64,000 nucleotides of DNA from Metridium senile. Lineage: Eukaryota; Cnidaria; Anthozoa; Actiniaria; Metridiidae. Where the stretch lies: NCBI GenBank assembly GCA_949775045.1, contig OX459104.1:6737427-6801426 (forward strand), written 5' to 3'. Under the pieces are notes generated by a model. The model had not been told where the DNA came from and did not search any database. It saw only the letters and a program-made list of their open reading frames with translations. How positions within the stretch are numbered: the stretch's first letter is position 1; every line of letters begins with the position of its first letter. The translations under genes were made by a program, and so were the position numbers. Shown here in pieces: positions 22,628 through 35,800 of this stretch.

Positions 22628-23860
22628 TTAGGTACTTTTGAGCAAATCACATGTAGATGTAATGTAGATCAGTCTCGCAGCGGTGTTCATTACTCTTTGT
22701 AGTTTATTTAGTTGACAATCAGGTAGACCATACAGTAGGGCATTACAATAGTCAACCCGGCTGGTAATAAAAGCATGTACCAGTTGACTTGTGGAATCAA
22801 TGGACAGATATTTTCTAATTCTTGAGATGTTGTGGAGATGGTAAAAAGCACTGCCACATATCTTGCTTATGTGCGAAGACATGGACAGCTGTGAATCAAA
22901 CCACGCACCCAGGTTACGTACAGATAAGGTAGGTACAACATCAGTCGAACCAACAGCTATACTATCGATGTTCACTTTGTTAAGCTGTTTCTTGGTGCCG
23001 AGAAGAAGCAACTCTGTTTTGTCGTCGTTCAACTTTAACTTGTCTGTCGACATCCACTTCCTTATGTCAGCTAAACAATTGGTCATAGAGTTTAAGGCTA
23101 GTTCCATACTGGCAGATGAGTCAGGGCTAAACGATACATATAGCTGAGTATCATCAGCATAGCAGTGCACTTTAGGGAGATGGCGCCTTACAATGGTGAA
23201 GAGTTTCCGGGTGTATATAGTAAACAGAACTGGACCCAAACAAGAGCCTTGAGCTATTCCATGTACAAGTGGGAACGAATGAGAGAGTTCATCATTAATG
23301 GAGACTTTCCACGACCTGTCTTGTAAATACGACTTGAACCAGGCTAATGCATTGTCCTTGATCCCTAGATCTGACTCCAGTCGGTTAAGGAGGACGTCAT
23401 GGTTGATGGTGTCGAAAGCAGCACTTAAGTCAAGTAAAATCAGTAGGGTCACATGCTGATTGTTCATGTTAAGTAAGATGTCGTTCTTAACTTTGAGAAG
23501 TGCTGTTTCCGTGCTATGATTGGGTTTGTAGGCAGACTGATGCACCGAATGTAAGTGGTATTCATCCATATGTGCCATAAGCTGGTTAACAACAGCCTTT
23601 TCAAGCAGTTTTGATACATAGGGTAGATTGCTCACTGGTCGAAAGTTCTTGTATTCAACACTTAGTCCAGGTTTCTTTAATGTTGGAAGTACCAAAGCTT
23701 CTTTCCATTCGGGGGCAAATAGTGCAGACGAAAGAGATGAGTTGATCATATCTGTGATCACTGGTGTTAAAACATCACGGAGCTGAAACAGTACAGATGT
23801 TGGAAACGGGTCTAATTTGCAAGACTTCTTAGCAGATTTGACCATGAGCTCATTTACATC
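22628..23860 (-). CDS. LINE reverse transcriptase (L2/CR1-like), 3' truncated
   Basis: Open for 405 codons from 23845, and readable from about 23860 (VNELMVKSAKKSCKLDP). RT motifs in order: PTLKKPGLSVEYKNFRPVSN, LLDLSAAFDTINHD (motif A), GIAQGSCLGPVLF (motif B), HCYADDTQLYVSF (motif C, YADD), then KLNDDKTELLLLG. It stops after RLIYITSTCDLL without the usual C-terminal 'HWLP' part, so the element is truncated, although the polymerase core is uninterrupted. The adjoining upstream sequence belongs to another LINE type. Confidence 0.85.
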   Translation of the reverse strand, partial: DVNELMVKSAKKSCKLDPFPTSVLFQLRDVLTPVITDMINSSLSSALFAPEWKEALVLPTLKKPGLSVEYKNFRPVSNLPYVSKLLEKAVVNQLMAHMDEYHLHSVHQSAYKPNHSTETALLKVKNDILLNMNNQHVTLLILLDLSAAFDTINHDVLLNRLESDLGIKDNALAWFKSYLQDRSWKVSINDELSHSFPLVHGIAQGSCLGPVLFTIYTRKLFTIVRRHLPKVHCYADDTQLYVSFSPDSSASMELALNSMTNCLADIRKWMSTDKLKLNDDKTELLLLGTKKQLNKVNIDSIAVGSTDVVPTLSVRNLGAWFDSQLSMSSHISKICGSAFYHLHNISRIRKYLSIDSTSQLVHAFITSRVDYCNALLYGLPDCQLNKLQRVMNTAARLIYITSTCDLLKST

Positions 23861-25241
23861 TTACTAGCAAGTTCGAGACCAATACTAGTAAAATATTTGT
23901 TGAATTGTTCAGCTATTTGATTCTTACCAAGATAATCAATGTCATTAATCACTAGCTTATCAGGAAACAATTCAGATTTAGTTTTCCTCTTAACTAGTTG
24001 ACCTATCAATTTCCATGTTTTCTTTAAATTAGTTTTATGGTTATCAAACTGTTCTGTCCAATATAATTTTTTCTTCTGTTTTATAATGTTATTTAGTAAG
24101 TTGGAATAATTTTTGTACTTAACTGACTTTTCAATGTCCTGCGGGTTCATTCTTGAGTTGTGATACATTTTTGTTTGGTTTTAATAGATTGAAGTATTCC
24201 CTTGGTTAGCCATGGTTTCTTCAGGACTTTTGTTTTCCTTCTTGATGCTAATTTCATTGAAGCATGTTTGTCTATTACTGTTTGAATGTTATTTACAATA
24301 TTCATTGCAGAAATATTTAAATTGTTATCATAAGTAGAATGCCAATTGATATTTTGTAGGTCATGCAAGTACCTTTCCTTGTTGAATTTACTATAATCTC
24401 TATAGTAAATAATTTTGTCTTTACTCTTACTATCTGGTAAAACACAAAAGATAGATAAATGATCTGTAATATCAAGTGATATAATTCCTGCCCAAAAGTC
24501 AAAATTAGGAGAATTTGTATAAATATGGTCGATGAGGGTAGCAGAGTGGTCAGTTATTCTATTAGGTTTAGTTATAAGTGGATAAAAAGAATTACTAAAC
24601 AACATATTAACATAATTTTCAGTAAGTAGGTGATTCTCATATTTTAAAAGGTCAATATTAAAATCACCTAGTATGTAAATAGTTTGGTTATTACTAAATT
24701 GTTTAATTAATTCTTCTAATTGTTGAGTGAATTTCTCAAGGCTGGCATGAGGGTGTCTATAAACACAGCCAATTATTGTACTTCTAGACTTAGAAGTGTC
24801 AAATTCAACCCAGCAAGATTAAACTGACTCCATTTGAAGCTTAAGATCAGGTCTATGTTTTGCTTTGAGATGTTTGGATATATATAGAGCAACACCACCT
24901 GCCATAGTTGGGGAATTATCTTGATATAAATCATAATGGGGAAGATCAATATTAGAAACAGTCTTGTCATTAAGCCTAGTTTCTGAAATAGCTATTATAT
25001 CTATTATCCTATCAAATGTAGAAAGATGATCATTCAACTGATCAAAAATTTTGGGTAGGCTTCTTATATTAAAATGAATACTTGATAATGATTTGGTACA
25101 GTTTTTTGAATTAAGAAAATAGAAAGAGAAATATTCAGATGATGGCAGTTGAAGCATGTTGTCTAAGTCTTGCTCATCAGATTGATCAGGATTTGGAAGC
25201 AAGTTGTAGAAATCAGTATCTGATTTTTCTGTATGATTCAT
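23854..25241 (-). pseudogene. LINE D ORF2 endonuclease and linker
   Basis: Endonuclease pieces: HFNIRSLPKIFDQLND, IIAISETRLND, GGVALYISKHLK (25.2-24.8 kb), STIIGCVYRHPHASLEKF and IYILGDFNIDLLKY (24.8-24.65 kb), then ATLIDHIYTN and ITDHLSIFCVL. The linker WKLIGQLVKRKTKSEL precedes the RT. An in-frame TAA near 24818-24820 and a frame change near 24168 disable it. Confidence 0.8.
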
Positions 25242-25512
25242 TTGACAGTTAATGTTTTGTTTCTAGTGTGACACTTCAAAGTCTTCAAAGGCTCTCATGG
25301 TGGTAAAACTATTTACTGGTGAAGAATCATTCTCTTTTAAGAATATTTTACCATTGGATGTCCATAGGTACTTGAAGTCGTTATCTTTCTTGTATTTGTA
25401 CGCTTTATTGAATATTTGCTTTCTCATGCTTGTTAAGGATTCATTAATGAATATCTTGGATGGATTAGTTAACGATTTATCTGAGTTAACTGATGGTAAT
25501 ATCTTTGAAGTT

Positions 25513-26094
25513 TTACCTACCAGGTTTTTTTTTGCTCTGATAAATCCTTTCTTTCATATCGCGGCGAACAAGTTTAGCAATCATTCGGTTTTTCGTTTTC
25601 TTCGTATCGGGAAGCCGATGAACTGTTGAGATCTCGTGGTCTTCCAAATTGATATCAATCGAGGAACATAACTCTTTAAACAATTTCCGAGGATTATCTT
25701 GTACTGTGGCAGACGCGGAATCCCCCAATTTCAATACAGTCTCGTCTAGAATATTGTTGCATTTCATCCAATTCTTCATCGCGAGAACTCGCTTCTTCTT
25801 TTAGCTCAGCCATTAAACTCTCTTGCTTCTTTATTTTGTATTGTAGGGATAAGATGTGACTCTTGGACTCTTGTAGTGATCTCTAACCATTTCATCAAAT
25901 TTTTGTGAGATAAATTTTTGAGAATTTTCGATCTGAGTATACCGATCTGAGAGTTGGTTGATAGATTGCTTCAGTTGGTCAATCTCTACTTTGATCTCTT
26001 GTCTTATTTCACTCCTAATACTAGGTAACAGTTCTTCTTTCCACATCTGTTTCATTGAGTTAATTGTAAGTTGTTTATCTGGTTCTTTAGACAT
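25513..26094 (-). pseudogene. LINE D ORF1 (coiled-coil protein), broken
   Basis: Two open pieces. 26094-25831 starts MSKEPDKQLTINSMKQMW and has a heptad-like coiled coil (IRQEIKVEIDQLKQSINQL). 25779-25513 contains NILDETVLKLGD and ISTVHRLPDTKKTKNRMIAK, similar to the ORF1p C-terminal nucleic-acid-binding part. The frames differ, so there is at least one frameshift between them. Confidence 0.65.
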
Positions 26095-26439
26095 ATTTTG
26101 GTTTGAGTATACAGTAATCAGTTGAAGTATAAAAAACTAGCGGTGCTAAATCTTTGACCTCCATCTTGGTCGGTGGTCAGCGGTCAAAAGCAGACACAAC
26201 AGATTACAATCACACCGAAGATGAAGTTGATGTCATTAATGGACTTACAGAGTTCCAAGAGATGCCAGAGGACTAAGTAAGGACTCTAATTAACAACTTG
26301 AAGTCCTGTATGCTAGTTCCAATGACTGCTTCTATTTTAAAGAGCTGTATCAACATTTTACCTCCAATATTCACCAAAATTATCAACTAATCTTTAGAGA
26401 CAGCTACCATGCCTAAGTGTCTAAAAATCTACTAAAGTC

Positions 26440-26741
26440 CCAAATAGCAACCTGAAGTCCTATGGCGAAAGAGTAGCTGCGCCTAAACTTTGGAATGTAC
26501 TTCCCGAAAAAGTAAAGATCAGCAATTCAATGAACTAATTTAAAACCAGCATAAATTGATATTAAAATATCAATTTATATACATAGAACAATAGATAACT
26601 TCAAATATCAATTTATATACATAGAACAATAGATAACTTTTGATATCAACTTTTTCAATTAACCATTGTAAAGCGCCATTGATCATGAGTTCCCGAAAAT
26701 GACGCTATAAAAATGTTTATTTATGATGATGATGTTTGCAG
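26440..26741 (+). mobile_element. LINE 3' end abutting copy 2 exon A
   Basis: KSYGERVAAPKLWNVLP is the C-terminal signature of L2/CR1-type RT. It is followed by a 3'UTR that ends in GCGCTATAAAAATGTTTATT and a short TGATGA tail. The tail runs straight into TTTGCAG, the splice acceptor of exon 26742-26870. A tandem duplicate of about 48 bases (26560-26650) lies in the 3'UTR. Confidence 0.7.
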
Positions 26742-26870
26742 ATACTGAAAATGTTGTTGAAAACAATGAAACTGCTGAAGCAGACGCAGGGTCTAACATG
26801 TACTTACCTCGATTGAAACAAGATGACGTAAAACAGATCGAAGATGGGCTGATCGTAGCCATAGATAAAG
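26742..26870 (+). CDS. Copy 2 exon A (acidic N-terminal module)
   Basis: TTTGCAG acceptor, AAAG|GTTTGT donor, 43 codons, phase 1-1: TENVVENNETAEADAGSNMY then LKQDDVKQIED. Paralogous to two successive exons of copy 3 (48399-48512, 48951-49079). Acidic, probably disordered. Confidence 0.65.
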
Positions 26871-29800
26871 GTTTGTAACAATCTTGACGTTTAAGGTGAT
26901 CGCAATCACCATCACCATCACAATCATTATCACCATCTTTATCATTATCTTCATTATCACTATCACTATCACCATTATCATCATCATGCCACTCTACAAT
27001 CATGTGCAAAATACCTTGGGACATTCCCCGTTTTTTACATGTTAAAGTTTTGTATAAAATTTTCACGTTTCCCCCTCTCCCCCGTTTCAATGTTGAATTG
27101 TGGGAATGTAAAACGCTTTTCATTTGAAAGACCAATCAACATTGCTTAGGGGGGGGGGGGGAGGGGGTTTGTACACGAAAGTGATAAATTTTGCATATAT
27201 TTTTAAACGCAAACAAAAACGCCCATAAAAAAGTGACAATGTCGACCCAACAATTTTGCACATGATTGTAGTATCCTCATTTCTCTCCCTTTCGTTTTAC
27301 CTGAATCTGCTCTCATCCATGTTCCTTGATTCCTTGATGCATTCATTATTCCAACCACCTCTTTAGTCTTGACCTCTTTAATGTTCCCGCTCTATGTACG
27401 TATTTATTATCAATTAACATTTAATTAATCCATTTACAATAAATGTGTGCGCCCCATGTAAGGGAACCCTGATTCCACAATCCACTAGTACATTGACTTT
27501 GGAATCCGAAATCTACCTAGCTTGTTTAAAATTTGGATTCCGGAATCCTTTCCAATCGAATCTGAAATCCAGCCCTCTGGAATCCAGAATCCCGCATCAT
27601 TCCGGATTTCCTTACATTGCACAAAAATGTTTTTTTTAGATCAAGCTGTAAGCAACTCGCAGTCACAAAGTGGAAACAAGATCAGCTCGTGTGAGCCTCC
27701 TGTAAGTAAGAGAAAAACCTTGGAAAAGACAGACAGCCTTATGAATATCAAAGAACGTCCCAAAAAACGTGTTTGTACAAACATCTCAAAAACTTTTTTT
27801 GAAGACAATTTATTCGAGGTAGCTAGGGGAAACCCAATCGAATGTCCAGGACACATACGACTCATAGATATATATTTATTTTTGTTATTTTTTTATTCAT
27901 TCATTCATTCATTCATTTTGTTTTCATTTCTACATCCATCTATCCATCAATGCATTCATTTATCCTTTTTTCGTTCGTTTTCCTTCATTCTATCCTTACT
28001 TCCTACCTTTCGTTCTATTATTGATTTAATGTTTGATATTTATTTTAATATATATTTAAGGAGAGAGACCCTGTCTCCAAAAGAGTTTTCAATGGGGCCC
28101 TATGTGGCTAAATACAATAATAAGATATCATATATTTATAATCGATAAAGGCATAAAAATATATTTTTATGGAGAATATTTTTATATTTTTATAATCTTT
28201 GTCTACCTTCTTTGAGATTAAACGTCAATCAGGAGTGGTAATGAAACCAGCTTTTCCCAAGAAACCCACACCCACTCCAAGAAAAGCTCCAGTTGAAGAT
28301 GTCGTGAAAAAGATGAAACATCTACCCAAGAAACCCACACCCACTCCAAGAAAAGCTCCAGTTGAAGAGGTAGTGACAAAGATGAAACATCTACCCAAGA
28401 AACCTACACCCACTCCAAGAAAAGCTCCAGCTGAAGAGGTAGTGACAAAGATGAAACATCTACCCAAGAAACCCACACCCACTCCAAGAAAAGCTCCAGT
28501 TGAAGAGGTCGTGACAAAGATGAAACCAGCTGTACTCAAGAAACCCAAACCCACTCAAAGAGAAGCCCCAGTTGCACAGGACAAATCACATACTGTCAAG
28601 AAAACAGGTATCTCACAAAAAAAATAAAGACGCCTTTCTGAGCTTCTTTGAGAACAAACGTCGATCAAACAAACGTTATCAGGAGATAAAATAAAAACAT
28701 TCACCATAATCAAGCTGAAAGGAATGCTGAAATCATTTTTTCCTCGGTTAAAGTTTGTTAGTTTGTTTGTTTTTCTCCTTGTTTGTTTGCTTCGGTTGTT
28801 TGCTTGTTTATGACGTTTTTTGTTTATTTGTTTGTGGGTTGTTTGTGTATTTTACATGTCTGTCGCACTGACTGTGTGTCACGTTTTGTAAAAGCACTTT
28901 TGAGACTTAAAAAGTCACACAAGCATATTTATTTTTGAAGATGCTGAAAATGTATCTCAAAAAGAAGTTTTTGGGCTTGATGGTGCTAAGCGTGGTCTAG
29001 CATTTAAAGAAATACCTAAAGTACTGACAAAAGACCCTTGTAAATTGCATTTTATGGGATTATCAGAGAAAACTATGAAAGATGCTTTCTTGTCCTACTT
29101 AGAATTGGTCAGTGACGAAGACATTTCGAGTGTTCTGTTTGGAAGTAATTTCAATGTGATGGTTACATTTAAAAAGCCACCGGGTAAGTCGATGGATGCG
29201 GGTACACTATTAGCAATACTGAAACTTAAACCATTTATGAGTTTCAGCGTGGGAAAATTTAAAAGTTTTTTTTCATAAATTGTTTTAATCATGTAACATT
29301 ATAAAATTACTTTAAGTCAAGCTATCAAAAAAAAAACATTCTAATCAAAATCTTATGTACCATGCAGCTTTTCTTTCTGTTTCTTTGTTTGTGAATTTGT
29401 TTGATTGCCTGCCTGTGTCTGTGTTTTTGTTATAACATATCATATAGTTAGAAATTCTCACGACTTCAGCTTTTAAGTTTAAACTTTGATTGTTGGTTGA
29501 CTAGGTCTCGTGAACAGGTCCTCCAAAAGGCCTATTATAACTATTGTTAATAAAACGTATCACAACCATTTGTAGATTTGGGAAAAATCCAACAAAGGTG
29601 CAGAAGCAGACCCCTAGATGGAAGCCAATTGAAGGTGGAACAAGTCAGCATTTGTGATTGTATTACGGTATCGGGCCTGCGATCTAACACAACACGCGAT
29701 ACTATTCTATATTACTTTGAAAATTCAAGAAAATCTGGCGGTGGAGATGTGAAAAAAGTAGACTATGTTTATGGGGAGACGAACGCACTTGTTTTCTTTG

Positions 29801-32800
29801 AGCAGCCTTCAGGTAAACGGAACTAATAAAAGTAAATTATTCTAATAAGATGTAAAACATTTATATGATTATCAACATTTATATTGTTTTCAGATGTCGA
29901 TAAAGTGTTAGCCAATGAACACGTGATAAATGGTGCGACCTTGCAAGTTGTTCCTCACTACCCATTCCTTGGTGTAACATCAGAAGAGCCTGCTGGCAGA
30001 GAAAAGAAAGAAAAGAAGCTCAATGCAGATCCACAAGCAATCGCTTTCATTGACAATTTCTTCAAAAAAGAATTTGAAGATCTTTTACAAAGAAATGAAG
30101 TGAGGCTTTATCAGAAACAAGGAAAAGATGATGTGGTGCTTGTGTCAAATAATAGCAAGATAGACAAAGCCAAATGGAATGATTCCTGTGAAGTCATTGA
30201 GAGGTACATTAACCAGATAACAACACACGAAACAGTGGCATCTTCAGCATCCTGGGAAGAGACAGTTCAACAGGCAAAACAAACCTTTTCCAAAGCTCCA
30301 AACAAAATCCATTTGGTGTTTAAAGAAGAAGAGCAACGAATCTTACTCAGAGGAAAAAAACAAGACGTCGATGCTTTAGCAAAACAGCTGGAAAATTTGA
30401 TTAAAGAAATCGTGAAGAAGATCAAGTATGAAAAAGATAAAATTGGCGAAAAGATAGACCTTACAAATCCACAGCTTGATTTGTTGAATTTCGTAGATGC
30501 AATTCAAAAAGTAAAGGTACGACTCAAAGACCTTGAAGTGAGAATTGATAAAAAAGGCTTGGCGATTCATTTGAGGGGAACTGATTCAGTTGTAAAAGAA
30601 GGGAACATGTTAATCTGGCAATATCTTTCTAAGATGAAAGAACAAGAGATGGAGCTTTCCAGTTCTGTTGTCAACATTCTCACCTCTGATGAAGGAAATG
30701 TGTTTGTTTCCAAACAGTTTAAAGATCAACACATTGAAGCTGTCATAACTAGTTCCGATGATAATGACGGCACAAAGCTGATAATCACTGCTGTAGATCA
30801 ACTAGACGTTAACAAAGCGATTGACTTCATCAAGAAAACAATAGTCGAAGATAGTGTTCCTCTTACCCCAGATCAAAATTCACTTATCTTGTCGATTGGA
30901 TGGAAGAAGATGATCAATGAGTTCAAAAAGTACAAGCTGTGCAAAGTGACAACAGTCTCAAAAAGGGTAAGAATTTATGGGATTAAAGAAGAAGTAAATA
31001 CATATAAAAAACATTTTCTAAAGTTTTTAGAAGAAAACACCATATTTATTGTACCTGTTGAAGTAGACGCAGTCCGTACCAAGTGTATTCATCGATTTAA
31101 ACAAGATGAAGTCACAAAGATCGAAGATGAATTCAAACAGCACTCAGTGCACATTAACCAAAACAGTAATGGGGAAGGTTTTGCAATCCATGGAACCAAA
31201 GAAGGCACTGAGAAAGCCACCAAGAAGGTGTTGCAACTAGTGAGCCAGGTACGAAACGAGTCCATTGAGATCGAGAAACCGGGCATCAAGAAGTTATTCA
31301 GTGAAAGCAAAGGCCAAAAACTACTGTCTAATATCGAAAGCGATCATATGTGCATCATTGAGCGACTATCCGATGAAAACAATGTGAACACTGCCGGCGG
31401 AAATGCTGCTGTTGCTGCTGCATCTCAAACAGACCAAATTTGCAGCTATGTCACGCCAACGGGAAAGAAAATCACTATTCTAAAAGGTGACCTCACCGAG
31501 TTCAAAGTTGACGTCATGGTAAATGTAACCAATAGCCGCTTACAGCATGTTGGGGGACTGGCCGGGGCTATTGTGGTAAAAGGAGGGAAACAAATACAAG
31601 ATGAATGTGACAACTTCATATCACGACAAAATGAATTGTTGGATGGTGAAGTTTTTGTATCAAGCCCAGGAAAGTTGCCTTGTCAACGTATTGTTCATAC
31701 TGTAGGACCCAGGTGGAATGATTTGACCAAACAGTACGAAGAACAAAAACGTATCCTAATGCAGACCGTTTTTAATGCTTTAGAGAAAGCAGACAACTTC
31801 ACAAGTATTGCAATCCCTGCCATAAGGTCCTTTGGTGGCTTTCCTATTGACCTCTGTGCTAAAACCATGCTAGCGAGCGTTTCAGGCTATTTAGAAATAA
31901 CCGCCCGTGTAAAACTCTCTGAGATTTACATCATTGATATGGACGATTACGTTACTCAAGCATTCTATGAAGAAATGAAATCAAGATTCGGCAAAGAAAA
32001 CTCGTTCACCGATAGTGTTACAACAGCTGATGTAGGTAATATCCCGAGACGAAGAAGAACAAGTCAAATTCCAGACATCAAAATGAGCATTGTTGTTGGT
32101 GATCTTGCAGAAGAAATGGTAAGAATATTGCAATGGAATTCTGAGTAAACAACTTGTTTTCGCCCCATTTAAGGAGGTTGGTATCCTGAATCCATGAATA
32201 AATTGACAAATTGAAATCCGGTCTCATGGAATCCGTTTCCCAGCCCTTTGGTATACGGAATCCTGGACAATTACGAATATCCTTACGTGGACAGATAGAC
32301 AGATTTATTTGCACCTTTGAATCTAAAGATATTTACAAAAATATATATATATATAAATATATATATATTGAATATTAATTATAAACAAATGGTGCGGTAT
32401 GTTATTAACACAAAATGTTGTTGTATTTTGACTCTTGAACTTAATACAACTGAATGGTTAAATTACACTGTTCACATGCTCTACACCATCTACTGTTGAT
32501 AACAAAACTAATTAACAATGCTTTCGATCCAATTGTTTGCATCAGACTCATGCGATCGTCAACACCGTCGCCAGTGACCTTGATCTTAGCAAGAATCCAT
32601 GTGCCAAAGCCCTCAGTAATGCCGCAGGACCACAATTACAGAAAGCATGCGAAGGGAAAGGCCATCTAAAACCAGGCTGCGTGCTCGTAACTGAAGGATA
32701 CAAGCTGGGTTGTAAGAATGTTTTCCATGTTGTCGCAGGAGATTGGAAAAATGGCAATGGAGAAAAGGTAGCCTGCGTAGCAAGCGCTTCTTTTGGGGGG

Positions 32801-35800
32801 AACAGGAGAAAGTTGTTTTTTGGTTGTTTTGGGATAGCTGTGTTACAGATATGGCCGCGCGAAACCTTAGATGAGTACAAAACATCAATGTTACAGATAT
32901 GGCCGCGCGAAACCTAAGACGAGTACAAAACATCAAGTTAGGGGGAGGGGGAGAGGAGGGAAGGAAGCGCTTGCAAACATACCCCTGGTTTTTGAAAAAC
33001 TGCGTTCGTCCACGAACGCACCAATCAAAATGCTGCATTTCGGTTCTTATGACAGCAGATTGACAGTGAGGTATCAGAGCATTGTTCATCGTGTTCGTTC
33101 AATGACACACGATAAATGCCGTCGCCTTTGTTTAGTGAAATGAATTTTGAAGAAGTTTTAACAGACATTTTATCACAATTAAGAATAGTTCTCAAGCCAG
33201 AACAGAAAGAAGCATTGAAACAACTTGTTTTCGGGGGAGATCTGTTCGCCGTCCTGCCAACAGGGTTTGGAAAGAGCTTCATCTAATTCTTTAATAGTAC
33301 TCGTGTTTCCGAACGACCTAGCGAAAAAAATTGCTGCGTTTTATTAAAAGAGGCAGATCCCTTTGGAATCAAGGCTCAATCGATAGCAGAACTAGAAAGT
33401 GAGCTAAGCGAGAAAGGACTTGCAGCGGTTTTGCTTCTATTTGGTTCAGCCGAGGGAGTTTTGAGCGATATCTTTCTATCAAATCAAATCAAATCGAAAG
33501 CTTTCGTCGTTCCTTGAAAGCCGTGATTATGAACGAATCACACATTATAGAAACTAACTCAATGAATTATCTGTTTATTAGCTAGCTGAGGGAGTTTTGA
33601 GCGATATCTTTCTATCAAATCAAATCGAAAGCCTTCTAGGCCGTTCCTTGAAAGCCGTGATTATGGACAATTCACACACTATAGAAACAAACTTAATGAA
33701 TTCTATCTGTTTATTAACTATTCTTTGTAAATACTATCAACTGTTTATTAAAGATCACAATGTTATCTCCAATTTGATGCTGTCTAAAAGTACCTCCAAT
33801 TTGCATATCTGTTTGCTTTCAGTTTTAAAACTGTTGATAGACGAGTGCCGAGCAAACGAGACAGCGGCGCCCAGCTGTGAAAGGTCATAGGGGCGTTTTT
33901 CAGAATCTCGGGGTTTGTTGGCAAGCGTTTCCTCCGCTCTTCCCCCCTCCCCTTCCCCCACCCTCGTTTTTTTGTACTCGTATTAAGTTTCGCGCGGCCA
34001 TATCGATAACACAGCTATCCCAAAACAACCAAAAAGCAACTTTCTCCCGTTCCCCCAAAAAGAAACGCTTGCTACGCAGGCTAGAGAAAAGGTAAAACAC
34101 TTAAATATTTCTTGCGGGGTTTCATGCCTTTTATTTTATTCCATGTTTTATTTTTGTAGTTTTTGCGTGCTTTGATAGTTTCATGCCTGAAAGAAGCAGA
34201 TAAACAAGGATTCTCAAACATTGCTTTCCCAGCCATTGGGACAGGAAATCTTGGCTTTCCTCGAGATATTGTTGCCAAGGTGTTCTTTGAAGAGGTCATC
34301 TCTTTCAAGAAAAAACATCAACAAACGTCTGTTCTTGAAGTTCGTTTTGTGTTGTTTCGCCGAGATCAACCAACAATCGACGCTTTTCAAAAGGAGCAGA
34401 AAAACTGGAGTAAGCATTCAAAAGGAAAGCGACAAAGCCAACCGTTCGAAGATTGTCAAAAAGCGTTTATTAATTCAGTAAGTGTCGATCTAGTCCTTGG
34501 CGATATAACTAAGGAATCAACAGATGCGATAGTAACACCTTCAAACCAAACACTTGATCTAGCTCAAAGTGGCGACGTAGGAGCGGCTATAGCAAGAGCT
34601 GGAGGACCCTCCATACAGAAAGAGTGTGACAAGCTAGGCCCTCAAACTCCAGGATCAGTCGTTTGCACTTGTTCAGGAAATCTTCCTTCACACAAGTTAT
34701 TCCACCTTAATGCTGCATCATTTGGACTGATTAACTTGGCAGATGTGGTTTTGAAGTGTCTTAAAATGGCAGAGACACAAGGAATAAGTTCAATAGCAAT
34801 TCCTGCTGTAGGTACCGGAAATGCTAAATTATCACCCCAAGAAACAGCAAAAGCTTTATCGATTGCCGTCGAAAAATTTTGCATGACAAAACCAAAGTCG
34901 TTACAACATATTCGTATCGTCGTATTCCAAGAGCACATGCTTGAAGATTTCCATAGAGCTATTGAGGAGTTGGAAAAGACAAAATCGAGCTCTGGAAGCT
35001 CAGTGAAATTCAAGTCATGGTTCAAGAGTGTATTCCGTAGACGTGAAGATAAAATGAAGACTCAAGGTCCTACACAATTTGACGTTGGAGATGTTGACGG
35101 AGTGGATGTTGGTAAAGCTTCATACAGTCTACATCGCCAAATGTTCCTGAAGGTTAGTATAAGGTCTATGGAGTCAAATATTTCCTAATCAAGTCCCTAC
35201 ATTGTTTTCTTGTATAAACCTCATTCTATAATCGTTTTCGAGTTCGAAATGAAGATCATATTTAACATTTTAATTTAATGGTTTACTATAGTATTATTAA
35301 ACTGCTTCAACCGCTTCAACCGCACTTTATCCTTTTATGTCACAGAATTGGGTTCTCTTCAGAAGAGGTATTGCGTTTTTCCGCTTATAGTCCACTACAC
35401 ATCGCACAGAATTCTATTGTCTTTTTGGACATTTACTCAAGGCTCGCAAATTATTCAAAATAGGCATAATTCGAATAAATTATCGACATTGATAGTTCTA
35501 ATTGGTTGTCTGAACGTCTCTCATGAGAATGTCACTGCTAAAGTTTGGAACGGTTGACAAAAGAATAATTTCACTTGTCCGACTTAAGCCGAGTTATTAA
35601 CGAGAACAAATTAAAGGGAGTAGGATTACTTAATTAGAATTATTACAAATCGCAGCTTAACTTATTACTGATGTGGATGAGGTATGATCGTCCGGGGTAG
35701 TGCAGTCTTGAGAAAGACTGATGGTGTTGGTGACTGACGTTTCGACAACCTGAGCGGAAGTCATCTTCAGAGTAAAGAAACGTTTCTTTACTCTGAAGAT

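Noticed and set aside
28225..28554. Gly/Thr-rich minus-strand frame
   Set aside because: Antisense of the 69-base coding repeat of copy 2 exon C.
32548..33089. Minus-strand frames across exon G and the transposon
   Set aside because: Antisense shadows of the macro 2 exon and the inverted repeat.
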